DNA from: Sphingosinicella terrae
Lineage (GTDB): Bacteria; Pseudomonadota; Alphaproteobacteria; Sphingomonadales; Sphingomonadaceae
DNA length: 64,000 nucleotides
Direction of reading: 5' to 3'
Assembly (NCBI RefSeq): GCF_003347635.1
Contig: NZ_QDFY01000006.1
Coordinates: 62,001 to 126,000, forward strand
A program made the translations under genes and the position numbers. Under the pieces are notes generated by a model, which searched no databases, had not been told where the DNA came from, and saw nothing but the letters and a program-made list of their open reading frames with translations. Numbering within the stretch: the first letter of the stretch is position 1; each line of letters starts with the position of its first letter. Positions 8,533 to 16,834 of the stretch are shown here, piece by piece.

Positions 8533-8678
8533 CGCACCGGGCACCGGACCCGGACGTCATTCCCACGCGATCCTGGTCGCGGCCGAATGATTCCGCACCT
8601 GCTCGCACGATGATGATCGTTTCGATCAGACCGCGCGCGTGGCGCGGCGCCCAGGTTCCTCGTTTCGGGTGAAGTGCG

Positions 8679-9125
8679 TCATTGGCAGGGCGGGGAAGGC
8701 TTGCCTCCACTAAACTGTCCGAGCGGCCTGCCGGCCGCGGCCGTCGACGCAGCGGCGCGACCATCGCCGGTCAGCAAGTGCAAGGCCGCGACGAGCGTAT
8801 CGGTCAGCAGGGGCTTCTCGACCAAGGCGGCGCCCGCTTGGCTCACCTGGCGTCGAAGTCGCCGCGTCGGATTGGTGGTCAGGATGACGGCCGGCGCCAG
8901 CAAGCCGCGCCTGCGCAGGCGCGAAAGAAGGGCGAGGCCATTCGCCTCCGCCAGCCGCTGTTCGATGACCAGGCAGGCGGCGCTGCGCCAGTTGGCGCAT
9001 TCGATTGTCTCCTCTCCGTTCGCACAGGTCTCGACATCGAAGCCGTGCAGCTCGAGCGAGAAGACGAGCGCCGCCCGCACCGCCGGATCGTCGTCCACCA
9101 GCATGATCTTGCGACTCGTCGACAT
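8679..9125 (-). CDS. Receiver-domain protein lacking the phospho-acceptor aspartate
   Basis: A 148-residue stand-alone response-regulator receiver. The acidic cluster VDDDPAV (residues 10-16), the Thr pair in ILTTNP (83-84) and the Lys in VEKPLL (104) are all present. The residue that should be phosphorylated is glutamate: [10 protein letters not shown] with Glu at 55, where relatives have LVxDQRL. Glu at this position often mimics the phosphorylated state. A short Ala/Gly tail follows and there is no output domain. It is divergent from the fixL gene, with 142 bp between the starts, so it may bind or modulate the FixL/FixJ system as a fixed-state adaptor (inference). Confidence 0.82.
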   Translation of the reverse strand: MSTSRKIMLVDDDPAVRAALVFSLELHGFDVETCANGEETIECANWRSAACLVIEQRLAEANGLALLSRLRRRGLLAPAVILTTNPTRRLRRQVSQAGAALVEKPLLTDTLVAALHLLTGDGRAAASTAAAGRPLGQFSGGKPSPPCQ

Positions 9126-9222
9126 TCCTCTTCCCGCGCTTCGGCCGTGTTGGATGATGCGGCGCCTTTCAGGCGGATTCAGACTAGCATTCGCAGCCGG
9201 TGCAGGGATTCCGATGATGTCC

Positions 9223-9230
9223 CTAAGTAG
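9223..9230 (+). promoter_or_regulatory. Possible FixJ-type box upstream of fixL
   Basis: CTAAGTAG matches the rhizobial FixJ consensus GTAMGTAG at seven of eight positions. It lies 38 bp before the fixL start, between fixL and the divergent receiver gene. It is short, and chance occurrence is possible. Confidence 0.3.
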
Positions 9231-9267
9231 AAAAACGGAGGTCCCGTTCCGTCACCGTCGCGCATAC

Positions 9268-10794
9268 ATGCGTCTCATGTTGGCCCTTCTGTCGAATCGG
9301 AGGTCGTGGGTCGGCCTCGACGATCGGGCGGGTCCGCTCGGCGCCTGCCTCGTCGCGTTCGCGGCGATCGCCGCCGGGATCGCCCTGCGCTGGGGCCTGG
9401 ACCCGTTCCTCGATCAGCGCGCGACCTTCATCTTCTTCGTCCCGGCGGTGGTCCTCGCATCGGCACTGGCGGGCCTGTGGCCGGGCCTGTTCGCGGCCCT
9501 GGTCGGCGGCCTCGCCGGCTTGGCGATCGAACGGCTCACCGGCGCCTGGCCCTCGAGCCCGCTGATCGCCGCCGGCGCCTTCCTGCTGGTGAGCGCCGCG
9601 ATCGCCGTCGGCGGCGAGTGGTTCCATCGGACGCGGCGGCGGGCCGAAGCGGCCAATCGGGATCTCGCCGCCCGCGAGGCGCATCTCCGCCTGATCCTCG
9701 AGACCGTGCCCGACGGGATGATCGTCATCGACGAGCAGGGGCTGATCCGCGACTTCAGCCCGACCGCCGAGCGGCTGTTCGGGTGGACATCGGCCGAGAT
9801 TGCCGGCCGCAACGTCAACATGCTGATGCCCTCGCCCTATCGCGAGGAGCATGACGGCTATCTGCAGCGTTATTATCGGACAGGCGAGCGACGCATCGTC
9901 GGTACCGGCCGGGTCGTCGTGGGCAAGCGCAAGGACGGTTCGACCTTCCCGATGGAATTGGCGGTCGGCGAGATGCGCCTTGGCAAGGATCGCTTCTTCA
10001 CCGGCTTCGTCCGCGACATCACCGAGCGCCAGCAGACCGAGACGCGCCTCCAGGAGCTACAGGGCGAGCTGGTCCATGTCTCCCGGCTGACCGCGCTCGG
10101 CGAGATGGCCTCGGCCCTCGCCCACGAGCTCAACCAGCCGCTGTCGGCGATCGCGAACTTCCTGAGCGGAAGCCGGATGCTGCTGGAGCGTGAGGAGATC
10201 CCCGCCGAACGCGTCCGCGATGCAGTGAAGCGTGCCACCGAAGAGGCTCTGCGGGCGGGCCAGATCATCCGCCGGCTGCGCGACTTCGTCTCCCGCGGTG
10301 AAAGCGAGCAGCGGATCGAGAGCCTGCCCAAGCTGATCGAGGAGGCGAGCGCGCTCGCCCTCGTCGGCGCCAAGGAGCATGGCATACGCGTCCGCTTCGA
10401 CTTCGATCCGGGCGTCGATCTTGTGCTCGCTGACAAGGTGCAGATCCAGCAGGTGGTGGTGAACCTGATCCGAAACGCGGTCGACGCGATGATCGAGACG
10501 GCGCCGGGCGCGAAACGAGAGCTCAATGTCGCGGTGGCTCGCGGCCACGGCCGGCTGGTCGAGGTGTGCATCGACGATACCGGCCCCGGCATCGATCCCG
10601 ATATCGCCAACCAGCTCTTCCAGCCGTTCATCACCACCAAGGCCAGCGGCATGGGCGTGGGCCTTTCCATCTCGCGCACGATCGTCGAGGCCCATGGCGG
10701 CCGAATCCTGGTGGACCGGAACCCGGCCGGCGGCGCGACATTCCGGTTCACCCTCCAGGGGGTAGAACCGGAGGAGTCGAACGATGGCGAGTGA
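9268..10794 (+). CDS. fixL: Oxygen-sensing sensor histidine kinase FixL
   Basis: A 508-residue kinase with about four N-terminal membrane helices (residues 20-115) of the MASE/DUF4118 type. A PAS domain (about 135-255) and an HisKA/HATPase core follow. The PAS domain keeps the haem-linked residues of rhizobial FixL: the proximal His in [10 protein letters not shown] (195), with the conserved Tyr and Arg of the same motif, and the oxygen-contact Arg in VGTGR (215). The phospho-acceptor is His286 in [11 protein letters not shown]1 and G2 boxes are [18 protein letters not shown] and GMGVGLS. The start at 9268 lacks a good ribosome site; longer in-frame starts exist but run into the divergent gene. 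The stop overlaps the fixJ start by 11 bp. Confidence 0.88.
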   Translation: MRLMLALLSNRRSWVGLDDRAGPLGACLVAFAAIAAGIALRWGLDPFLDQRATFIFFVPAVVLASALAGLWPGLFAALVGGLAGLAIERLTGAWPSSPLIAAGAFLLVSAAIAVGGEWFHRTRRRAEAANRDLAAREAHLRLILETVPDGMIVIDEQGLIRDFSPTAERLFGWTSAEIAGRNVNMLMPSPYREEHDGYLQRYYRTGERRIVGTGRVVVGKRKDGSTFPMELAVGEMRLGKDRFFTGFVRDITERQQTETRLQELQGELVHVSRLTALGEMASALAHELNQPLSAIANFLSGSRMLLEREEIPAERVRDAVKRATEEALRAGQIIRRLRDFVSRGESEQRIESLPKLIEEASALALVGAKEHGIRVRFDFDPGVDLVLADKVQIQQVVVNLIRNAVDAMIETAPGAKRELNVAVARGHGRLVEVCIDDTGPGIDPDIANQLFQPFITTKASGMGVGLSISRTIVEAHGGRILVDRNPAGGATFRFTLQGVEPEESNDGE

Positions 10795-11404
10795 CCCAGT
10801 GATCCACGTGATCGACGACGACGAGGCGGCGCGCGAGGCGCTGGCCTTCCTGATCGACTGCGCCGGCTATCCGGTGCGCACCTATGAGAGCGCGACCCGC
10901 TTCCTCGACCATGCCGCCGACCTCGAGCCGGGCTGCATCGTCACCGACGTGCGCATGCCGGAAATGAGCGGGATCGAGCTGATCGAGCGCCTCAAGGAGA
11001 CGGGAATGGCCGCGCCGGTGATCGTCATCACCGGCCATGCCGACGTGCCGATGGCGATCCAGGCGATGAAGCAGGGCGTCGCCGACTTCATCGAGAAGCC
11101 GTTCAGCGACGAAGCGATCATCGGCGCGATCCGCGCCGCCGTCGACCGCGACCGCGCGCGCAGCGAGCTGGCGGCGGAGAGCGAGCGGTTCCGGAGGCGG
11201 ATGGCGGCCCTGTCGCCGCGCGAGCGCGAGGTGCTGGAAGGTCTGGTCGAAGACCATCCCAACAAGGTGATCGCCAGCGATCTCGACATCAGCGCCCGCA
11301 CTGTCGAGGTCTATCGCGCCAACGTCATGGCCAAGATGAAGGCGGGGAGCCTGTCGGACCTGGTGCGGATGGCGACGGTGGCGCGGCTGACGACGCAAGC
11401 CTGA
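10784..11404 (+). CDS. fixJ: Response regulator FixJ (LuxR-type output)
   Basis: A 206-residue regulator. The receiver has the acidic pocket IDDDEAA, phospho-acceptor Asp55 in [12 protein letters not shown], Thr in ITGHADVP and Lys in IEKPF. The C-terminal LuxR helix-turn-helix begins at [19 protein letters not shown] and continues with [22 protein letters not shown] at 10770-10774 precedes the ATG, which lies inside the end of fixL, so the two are translationally coupled. Partnered with a haem-PAS kinase, it probably activates low-oxygen genes such as high-affinity oxidases; no such targets lie in this window. Confidence 0.9.
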   Translation: MASDPVIHVIDDDEAAREALAFLIDCAGYPVRTYESATRFLDHAADLEPGCIVTDVRMPEMSGIELIERLKETGMAAPVIVITGHADVPMAIQAMKQGVADFIEKPFSDEAIIGAIRAAVDRDRARSELAAESERFRRRMAALSPREREVLEGLVEDHPNKVIASDLDISARTVEVYRANVMAKMKAGSLSDLVRMATVARLTTQA

Positions 11405-11422
11405 TCCGCCGCGGTCCCCGCC

Positions 11423-12919
11423 TCAGCGGCGCCGCGCGATCCGGGCGAGGCGGGACGGCTGGGCGGGATCGGGATCGGCGGCCGAGGTCGTCCAGCCCAG
11501 GCGCGGCAGCGAAACGGTGCGCTTTCCTGCGAGATCGATGCGCACGACCAGCACCCCCTGCTCCTCCATATAGCCGAGCATGCGCCGCACCCGGCCGAGC
11601 GAGCTAGTGCCGTAGACTTCAGCCAAAGCGGCGTCGGACGGGCATTCCGCGCCGTGGCGGGCGGCGCGGGCGATCGCCAGGAAGGGACCGAGCATCTCGT
11701 CCGGCAGCAGAGTGGCGAGCGCCAGCGCCTCGTTCCATTCGCCCGCATCGTCGACGCCCGCCCGCGCCATGGCGAGGCGGCGCCGGAAGGCGGTGAGATC
11801 GAGCGTCGCCGCGGCAACGCCCTTCATCCGGCAGCGGATCAGGAAGTCCTGGTAGAGCTCGGCCGCAGGGCGCATCCCCGATGCAGGATCGGCGGCGACT
11901 TCGGCGAGCGCCTCGGCCGTGGCGGCGGCGCGCTCGCCCTCGTCCGGCATCGGCTCGGGCGGCATGTCGGGCGAAGGCACCGGCTTGTGCAACCGGGCGA
12001 TCATCTCGTCGGCGGCGGGCGGCGGCGGCGGCGCCGGAATCGCCAGCGGCGCGAGCTCCGCTTCGGTCGGCGGCGCGAGCAGCAGCTCGCCGAGCGCCTC
12101 GGGGGCCTGGTCGGGCAGCGGGATCAGCTTCGGACTGGCACTGCGCGCCGCCGTGCGGACGGCGCCGATCTTCACCCGGATCGCGCGGCGGGAGATGGCC
12201 GGGCCGAGGCTGAGGAATTCGCCGCGCTCGAGGTCGCGGATGACCTCCGCCTGGCGACGTTCCATCCCGAGCAGGTCGGCCGCGCGCAGCATGTCGATGT
12301 CGAGGAAGGTTCGGCCCATGAGGAAATTGGACGCCTCGGCGGCGACGTTCTTGGCGAGCTTGGCGAGGCGCTGGGTGGCGATCACCCCGGCGAGGCCGCG
12401 CTTGCGGCCGCGGCACATGAGATTGGTCATCGCGCCAAGGGAAGCGCGTCGGGCCTCGTCGCTGACCTCGCCGGCGACGGCGGGCGCGAAGATCTGGGCT
12501 TCGTCGACGACCACCAAAGCCGGATACCAATGCTCCCGCGGCGCATCGAACAAGGCGGCGACGAAGCCGGCGGCGCAGCGCATCTGGGCCTCGAGCTCGA
12601 GACCCTCGAGGCTGAGCACGACCGAGGCGCGATGCTCGCGCACCCGCGCCGCCATCCGCATGATCTCGGGGATCGAATAGGCACTGGCGTCGATGGCGAC
12701 GTGGCCGAACGCCTCGTGGAGCGAGACGAAGTCGCCCTCAGGATCGATGATGACCTGCTGGACCAGGCCGGCGCTGCCCTCGAGCAGGCGGCGCAGCAGA
12801 TGCGACTTGCCCGATCCGCTATTGCCCTGGACCAGCAGTCGGGTGGCGAGCAGCTCCTCGAGGTCGACCTCGACCGCATTGCCGTCGGCCGCCTTGCCCA
12901 TGTCGATCTTGCTGGTCAT
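11423..12919 (-). CDS. HerA-like / DUF87 ATPase
   Basis: A 498-residue P-loop ATPase. Walker A is GNSGSGKSHLLRR (residues 32-44), Walker B is ALVVVDEAQIF, and sensor-like IATQRLAKL follows, as in HerA/FtsK-type DUF87 proteins. A long Pro-rich linker (PAPPPPPAADEM) leads to a C-terminal region with a winged-helix look (LAEVYGTSSLGRVRRMLGYMEEQGVLVV), probably for DNA or protein binding. No NurA nuclease lies beside it, so a role in end resection is not supported. Stand-alone relatives are common in alphaproteobacteria and uncharacterised. The start at 12919 has only a weak ribosome site; an upstream ATG at 12955 would add 12 residues that look non-conserved. Confidence 0.75.
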   Translation of the reverse strand: MTSKIDMGKAADGNAVEVDLEELLATRLLVQGNSGSGKSHLLRRLLEGSAGLVQQVIIDPEGDFVSLHEAFGHVAIDASAYSIPEIMRMAARVREHRASVVLSLEGLELEAQMRCAAGFVAALFDAPREHWYPALVVVDEAQIFAPAVAGEVSDEARRASLGAMTNLMCRGRKRGLAGVIATQRLAKLAKNVAAEASNFLMGRTFLDIDMLRAADLLGMERRQAEVIRDLERGEFLSLGPAISRRAIRVKIGAVRTAARSASPKLIPLPDQAPEALGELLLAPPTEAELAPLAIPAPPPPPAADEMIARLHKPVPSPDMPPEPMPDEGERAAATAEALAEVAADPASGMRPAAELYQDFLIRCRMKGVAAATLDLTAFRRRLAMARAGVDDAGEWNEALALATLLPDEMLGPFLAIARAARHGAECPSDAALAEVYGTSSLGRVRRMLGYMEEQGVLVVRIDLAGKRTVSLPRLGWTTSAADPDPAQPSRLARIARRR

Positions 12920-12993
12920 GCACGGCCTGTGGCCGATGCGCCCGTTTCCCCGCAAGCATTGACTTTCGGGAGACTTTTCGAAGCGCCGGCGGC

Positions 12994-13410
12994 TCAGTCG
13001 GGCCGGCCGGAGGGGCCGGTCAACCTGAACCCATTGCGCCTGGAGACACGGCGTGGATTGACGATCGGCAGTCCGTCCCGGGCGCCGACGATATTGCCGA
13101 CGATCAGCCCGACGGTCCCGTTGGCGAACGGACGGTCGCAGCTTGTCTGCGCGGCGGTGCGGACGATCAGAAAGTCGCCCGACACCTCGCCCTGGATGAC
13201 CCGGCGGATCCGTGCGCGCATACCGGGGCCGCGAAGCGCTGCGACCTCGTCGCTCTCGAATTCCACCTCCGCCACGACGGTCTCGGGCGAGACCCGCTCC
13301 GGCGGCGCGCTGTGGACGATGGCGAGCGTATAATCGGCCGATCGGCAGGCATGAGCAGGCGCCACGAAGACGAGGGCGCCAGCCGGGACGAGGAGAGAGA
13401 AAAGCTTCAT
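12994..13410 (-). CDS. Small secreted protein of unknown function
   Basis: A 138-residue protein starting with a typical signal peptide (KLFSLLVPAGALVFVAPAHA) cleaved before CRSADY. The mature part has two Cys (near residues 20 and 100), a beta-strand-rich look (VVAEVEFE, ARIRRVIQGEVSGDFLIVRT) and a C-terminal SRRNGFRLTG. The pattern recalls periplasmic proteins in which a secreted-metal or cost function is reported as a rate, but I do not recognise the family. The ribosome site is weak, with GAGG touching the ATG. It lies downstream of the alcohol dehydrogenase gene on the same strand, 50 bp away. Confidence 0.6.
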   Translation of the reverse strand: MKLFSLLVPAGALVFVAPAHACRSADYTLAIVHSAPPERVSPETVVAEVEFESDEVAALRGPGMRARIRRVIQGEVSGDFLIVRTAAQTSCDRPFANGTVGLIVGNIVGARDGLPIVNPRRVSRRNGFRLTGPSGRPD

Positions 13411-13460
13411 CCTCGGGAGGATAGAGCCGCTCTCTCCTGCATCCAGGATGAACGGCGCCG

Positions 13461-14510
13461 TCAGCCGAGAGAGCTGTTGTCGATGACGAAACGATATTTG
13501 ACGTCGCTCTTCAGCATTCGGTCGTAGGCGCGGTCGATCCCCTCGACGGGGATCAGCTCGATTTCGGACACGATTCCCTTCTCGGCGCAGAAATCGAGCA
13601 TCTCCTGGGTCTCGGCTATGCCGCCGATCAGCGAGCCGGCGATCGCCTTGCGCCCGAAGATCAGCCCGCTCACGTCCGGAGAGGGATGGGCATGCTCGGG
13701 CACGCCGACGAGGCACAGCGTACCATCCCGCTTGAGCAGGGCGGTCAAGGCGTCGAGATCGTGGCTCGCCGCGACCGTGTCGAGGATGAAATCGAGACTG
13801 CCGGTCCGTGCCGCCATCGCCTCGGCGTCGCGGGATACGACGACTTCGTCGGCGCCGAGGTCGAGCGCGTCCTGACGCTTGCTCTCGGAGGTGGTGAAGG
13901 CGACGACATGCGCGCCCATCGCATGGGCGAGCTTGATCCCCATATGGCCGAGCCCGCCAATACCGACGATCCCGACCCTCTTGCCCGGGCCGACTTTCCA
14001 GTGGCGCAGCGGCGAATAGGTCGTGATACCGGCGCACAGGAGCGGCGCGACGGCGGCGAGCTGCTCCGGCGCGTGGCCGATCCGCAGGACGAACTTCTCG
14101 TCGACGACGATGCGCTGCGAATAGCCGCCGAGCGTGTGCCCCGGCGTATCTGGCGTCGGCGCATTGTAGGTGCCGGTGAAACCGTTCTCGCAAAATTGCT
14201 CCAGCCCCTCGCCGCAGGCGGCGCAATGCTGGCAGCTGTCGACCATGCAGCCGACGCCCACCGTGTCGCCGACCTCGAAGCGGGCGACGCCGGCGCCGAC
14301 CGCGCTGACCTTGCCGACGATCTCGTGGCCGGGGACGCAGGGGTAGAGCGTGCCCGCCCATTCGGAGCGGACGGTATGGAGGTCCGAATGGCAGACCCCG
14401 CAAAAGGCGATATCGATCTGGACGTCGCTCGGGCCGGGCTCGCGTCGTGTAATGCCGATCGGCTCGAGCAGCTTGTCGGCGGCATAAGCGCCATAAGCTT
14501 TGGTGGCCAT
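13461..14510 (-). CDS. Zinc-dependent alcohol dehydrogenase, YahK/CAD-like aldehyde reductase
   Basis: A 349-residue medium-chain dehydrogenase. The catalytic zinc ligands are in CGVCHSDLH and GHEIVGKV; the structural zinc cysteines are in DSCQHCAACGEGLEQFC. The nucleotide fold has GIGGLGHMGIKLA, with a Ser-Lys pair in TTSESKRQDA at the end of the second strand, which usually means NADPH preference. It is of the YahK and cinnamyl-alcohol-dehydrogenase type, which reduces a wide range of aldehydes including aromatic ones. The gene is divergent from a LysR regulator, with a palindrome between them, so it is probably under that regulator's control. Confidence 0.88.
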   Translation of the reverse strand: MATKAYGAYAADKLLEPIGITRREPGPSDVQIDIAFCGVCHSDLHTVRSEWAGTLYPCVPGHEIVGKVSAVGAGVARFEVGDTVGVGCMVDSCQHCAACGEGLEQFCENGFTGTYNAPTPDTPGHTLGGYSQRIVVDEKFVLRIGHAPEQLAAVAPLLCAGITTYSPLRHWKVGPGKRVGIVGIGGLGHMGIKLAHAMGAHVVAFTTSESKRQDALDLGADEVVVSRDAEAMAARTGSLDFILDTVAASHDLDALTALLKRDGTLCLVGVPEHAHPSPDVSGLIFGRKAIAGSLIGGIAETQEMLDFCAEKGIVSEIELIPVEGIDRAYDRMLKSDVKYRFVIDNSSLG

Positions 14511-14584
14511 GATTGGTCTCCCTGCTGTGGTGGATGCTGCCCGGAAGGGCTGGAAGCGTCTCCACGGAAGATGGGGACTGGGGT

Positions 14585-14599
14585 GTCTAGCGATTAGAC
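14585..14599. promoter_or_regulatory. Candidate LysR operator
   Basis: GTCTA-GCGAT-TAGAC is a perfect 5-bp inverted repeat with a 5-nt spacer in the 126-bp region between the divergent alcohol dehydrogenase and LysR genes. Its size and position fit a LysR-type recognition site that would serve both promoters. Confidence 0.5.
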
Positions 14600-14636
14600 G
14601 CTACAAAGCGCATGAAGTCATATCAGGAGTTCATGA

Positions 14637-15530
14637 ATGCGCCGCGAGGATCTGACGGACCTGAATGCCTTCATGGCCGTCGCAGAGGCCCGCAGCTTCA
14701 CCCGCGCCGCAGCCAGGCTCGGCACCTCGCAATCGGCGCTGAGCCACACCGTCCGCCGACTGGAGGCGCGGCTGGGCGTCCGGCTGCTGACCCGGACCAC
14801 CCGCCGAGTTGCTCCGACCGAGGCCGGCGAGAAGCTGCTCCGCACGCTCGAGCCAGCCTTTGACGAGATCGAGAACGGGCTCGCGGCGCTGAACGTCCTT
14901 CGCGATCGGCCGGCGGGCACGATCCGTATCACGACGACGGAGCAGGCGGCCGTTTCGATCCTCTGGCCCGCGCTCGAGCGCCTTCTGCCAGACTATCCGG
15001 AGATCAAGGTCGAGCTCAGCCTCGACCTCGGCTTCGCCGACATCGTCAGCCAGCGCTTCGACGCCGGCGTCCGGCTCGGCGAGCAGATCGCCCGCGACAT
15101 GGTCGCGGTGCGGATCGGCCCCGATCTCAGGATGGCGACAATCGGCTCCACCGCCTATCTCGCCCGCCGCGGTCGGCCGAGCCTTCCCCAGGATCTGGCG
15201 GGGCATGATTGCATCAACCTGAGGCTACCCACCGCCGGCGGTCTCTATGCGTGGGAATATGAGGTAGACGGGCGGGAACTTCGCGTCCGCGTCGAGGGAA
15301 CGCTGGTGTTCAACGATCCGGACATGTGCGTCCGCGCAGCCAGCGCCGGCTTCGGCCTCGCGCATTTGCCCGAGGATCATGTCGCCGACGCGCTCGCCGC
15401 GGGCCGGGTGGAACGGGTGCTGGAAGAATGGTGCCCGCCCTTCCCGGGCTACCATCTCTATTATCCAAGTCGCCGCCAGACCTCGCCCGCCTTCGCCTTG
15501 CTCGTCGAGGCTCTGCGCTATCGCGCCTGA
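14637..15530 (+). CDS. LysR-family transcriptional regulator
   Basis: A 297-residue regulator. The N-terminal winged helix-turn-helix is RREDLTDLNAFMAVAEARSF through SQSALSHTVRRLEARLGVRL. The effector-binding domain runs from about residue 90 with GTIRITTTEQAAVSILWP. The end of the protein (CVRAASAGFGLAHLPEDHV) resembles the subfamily that controls a divergent oxidoreductase gene. AGGAG at 14625-14629 fits the ATG at 14637. It sits head-to-head with the zinc alcohol dehydrogenase and probably controls it in response to an aldehyde or related toxic compound (inference). Confidence 0.88.
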   Translation: MRREDLTDLNAFMAVAEARSFTRAAARLGTSQSALSHTVRRLEARLGVRLLTRTTRRVAPTEAGEKLLRTLEPAFDEIENGLAALNVLRDRPAGTIRITTTEQAAVSILWPALERLLPDYPEIKVELSLDLGFADIVSQRFDAGVRLGEQIARDMVAVRIGPDLRMATIGSTAYLARRGRPSLPQDLAGHDCINLRLPTAGGLYAWEYEVDGRELRVRVEGTLVFNDPDMCVRAASAGFGLAHLPEDHVADALAAGRVERVLEEWCPPFPGYHLYYPSRRQTSPAFALLVEALRYRA

Positions 15531-15651
15531 GCGGCCGGCTAGGCGGCAGCGGCCTTCCGCCGGAAGCCGATCGATCATTCATCGCCGCGGGAACGGGAGG
15601 CGTGGTGCGATCAGGCTGATCGTGGGCTGGACTTTCAACCGATAGCGCGGC

Positions 15652-15666
15652 CCCCTTCCAAAGGGG
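15652..15666 (+). terminator. Short hairpin with T-run before the double MarR gene
   Basis: CCCCTT and AAGGGG form a 6-bp stem with a 3-nt loop, followed by TTTG. It lies about 120 bp after the LysR stop and 36 bp before the MarR start. It may end the LysR transcript, but it could also lie in the MarR leader. Confidence 0.3.
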
Positions 15667-15702
15667 TTTGAGCTTGCGCCCGGCTTGGGTAAGCTTGGGG
15701 AC

Positions 15703-16692
15703 ATGGGGGAAGGCGCCGCTCATTTTTCCGAAGAGAGCCAAGTCGATAAAACGACGTCGGCCATTTCCGACCGGGCGATCATGGCGCGATTCCTCGCTCG
15801 GCCCGGCTTCCTGCTCGCGCGCATCGACCAGATCTGCACCGCCATTCATGCCGGTCTTTCCGACGGCGAGACACTCGCTCAGGCCGAGTTCCTGATGCTG
15901 CTCGACCGGCTCGGGCCGATGTCTCAGATCGTGCTCGCCCGGGCCGCCGGCGTCGACAAGTCGACGACCGCCTACGTCATCGACAACTTGACCGTCCGGG
16001 GCTGGGCGGAGCGGACGGCCTGTCCGGAGGACCGCCGCCGGTCGATGGTTTCGCTCACCGCCGAGAGCCGCGCGCGCATGGGTCGGATCGGAGCGCATTT
16101 CGCCGAGCTCCAGCGCCAGCTGACGGCGCCTCTTGATCCAGGGGGATTGCCGAGGCTGATCGAGATGCTTCGCAAGCTGGGCGCGAACCCGATGAGCCCG
16201 GCCCCGCTCTGGGTCCCTGCTTCCGCCGCCGTCGACGGGGTTCTCGACGATGCGCCGAGCTTTCTGACACGGCGCGCGCTGCAGGTCTTCCAGGCCCAGT
16301 TCATCGCCTCGACTCCGGGATTGAACCTGACCCTGCGGCAATTCTCGCTGCTGTTCATCCTCGAACTGCGAGGGTCGCTCACCCAAGTCGGCTTCGCGCG
16401 GTTGTTCGGTCTCGATCCGTCGACCTGCGCGGTGATCATCCGCGGCCTCGCGCGCCGCGGCCTGATCGTCGGCGCCCCCTCGGCCCAGGACGGGCGCGAA
16501 CGAGTCTATTCGATCACCCGGCAGGGCCGAGAGATTCGCGCCGAGGCGCAGGCCCTGGTCGATCGCTCGGAGCGACAGGTATCGCGCGGCGAGCCGGCCA
16601 GCGAGATGCGCTGGCTGGTCCGCCAGCTCCAGGCGATCGTGCACGCCCACAGCCACCGTCTCCGCTTCCCCGGCGCCACCCTTCCCGCCTGA
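15703..16692 (+). CDS. Tandem double-domain MarR regulator
   Basis: A roughly 329-residue protein made of two MarR-like winged-helix units in one chain. The first (about residues 30-150) has LAQAEFLMLLDRLGPMSQIV, then AAGVDKSTTAYVIDNLTVRG and EDRRRSMVSLT as the wing. The second (about 180-310) has LTLRQFSLLFILELRGSLTQ, GLDPSTCAVIIRGLARRG and GRERVYSITRQG. Single MarR proteins dimerise to read one palindrome; a fused pair could do so within one chain. The ATG at 15703 is chosen; a TTG at 15685 is also in frame, and neither has a strong ribosome site. It lies 142 bp upstream of the aldehyde dehydrogenase operon in the same direction and is its likely repressor. Confidence 0.82.
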   Translation: MGEGAAHFSEESQVDKTTSAISDRAIMARFLARPGFLLARIDQICTAIHAGLSDGETLAQAEFLMLLDRLGPMSQIVLARAAGVDKSTTAYVIDNLTVRGWAERTACPEDRRRSMVSLTAESRARMGRIGAHFAELQRQLTAPLDPGGLPRLIEMLRKLGANPMSPAPLWVPASAAVDGVLDDAPSFLTRRALQVFQAQFIASTPGLNLTLRQFSLLFILELRGSLTQVGFARLFGLDPSTCAVIIRGLARRGLIVGAPSAQDGRERVYSITRQGREIRAEAQALVDRSERQVSRGEPASEMRWLVRQLQAIVHAHSHRLRFPGATLPA

Positions 16693-16750
16693 GCCAAAAG
16701 CGGCCTTGTGCCCCTCGCGTCGGTCGCGACGCGATTCGCCGCAACCCGTC

Positions 16751-16778
16751 TTGACTCGTTTCGTACACGAGATAGAAC
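16751..16778 (+). promoter_or_regulatory. Promoter with embedded inverted repeat for the aromatic operon
   Basis: TTGACT (16751-16756) and TAGAAC (16773-16778) form a sigma-70-like -35/-10 pair with a 16-bp spacer. The spacer holds CTCGT-TTCGTAC-ACGAG (16755-16771), a perfect 5-bp inverted repeat with a nested TCGT-AC-ACGA. A repressor bound there would block RNA polymerase. The double MarR protein encoded just upstream is the obvious candidate. The transcript would start near 16785, about 50 bp before the aldehyde dehydrogenase ATG. Confidence 0.5.
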
Positions 16779-16834
16779 GACATCGGACGATTTGAACGGA
16801 GCCGCGAGAGCTTCGGCCGACAAGGAGTGATGGG

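Noticed and set aside
8674-9267. N-terminal extension of FixL by about 198 residues
   Set aside because: This part overlaps the divergent receiver gene and has shadow composition; kinase homologues begin at the membrane helices.
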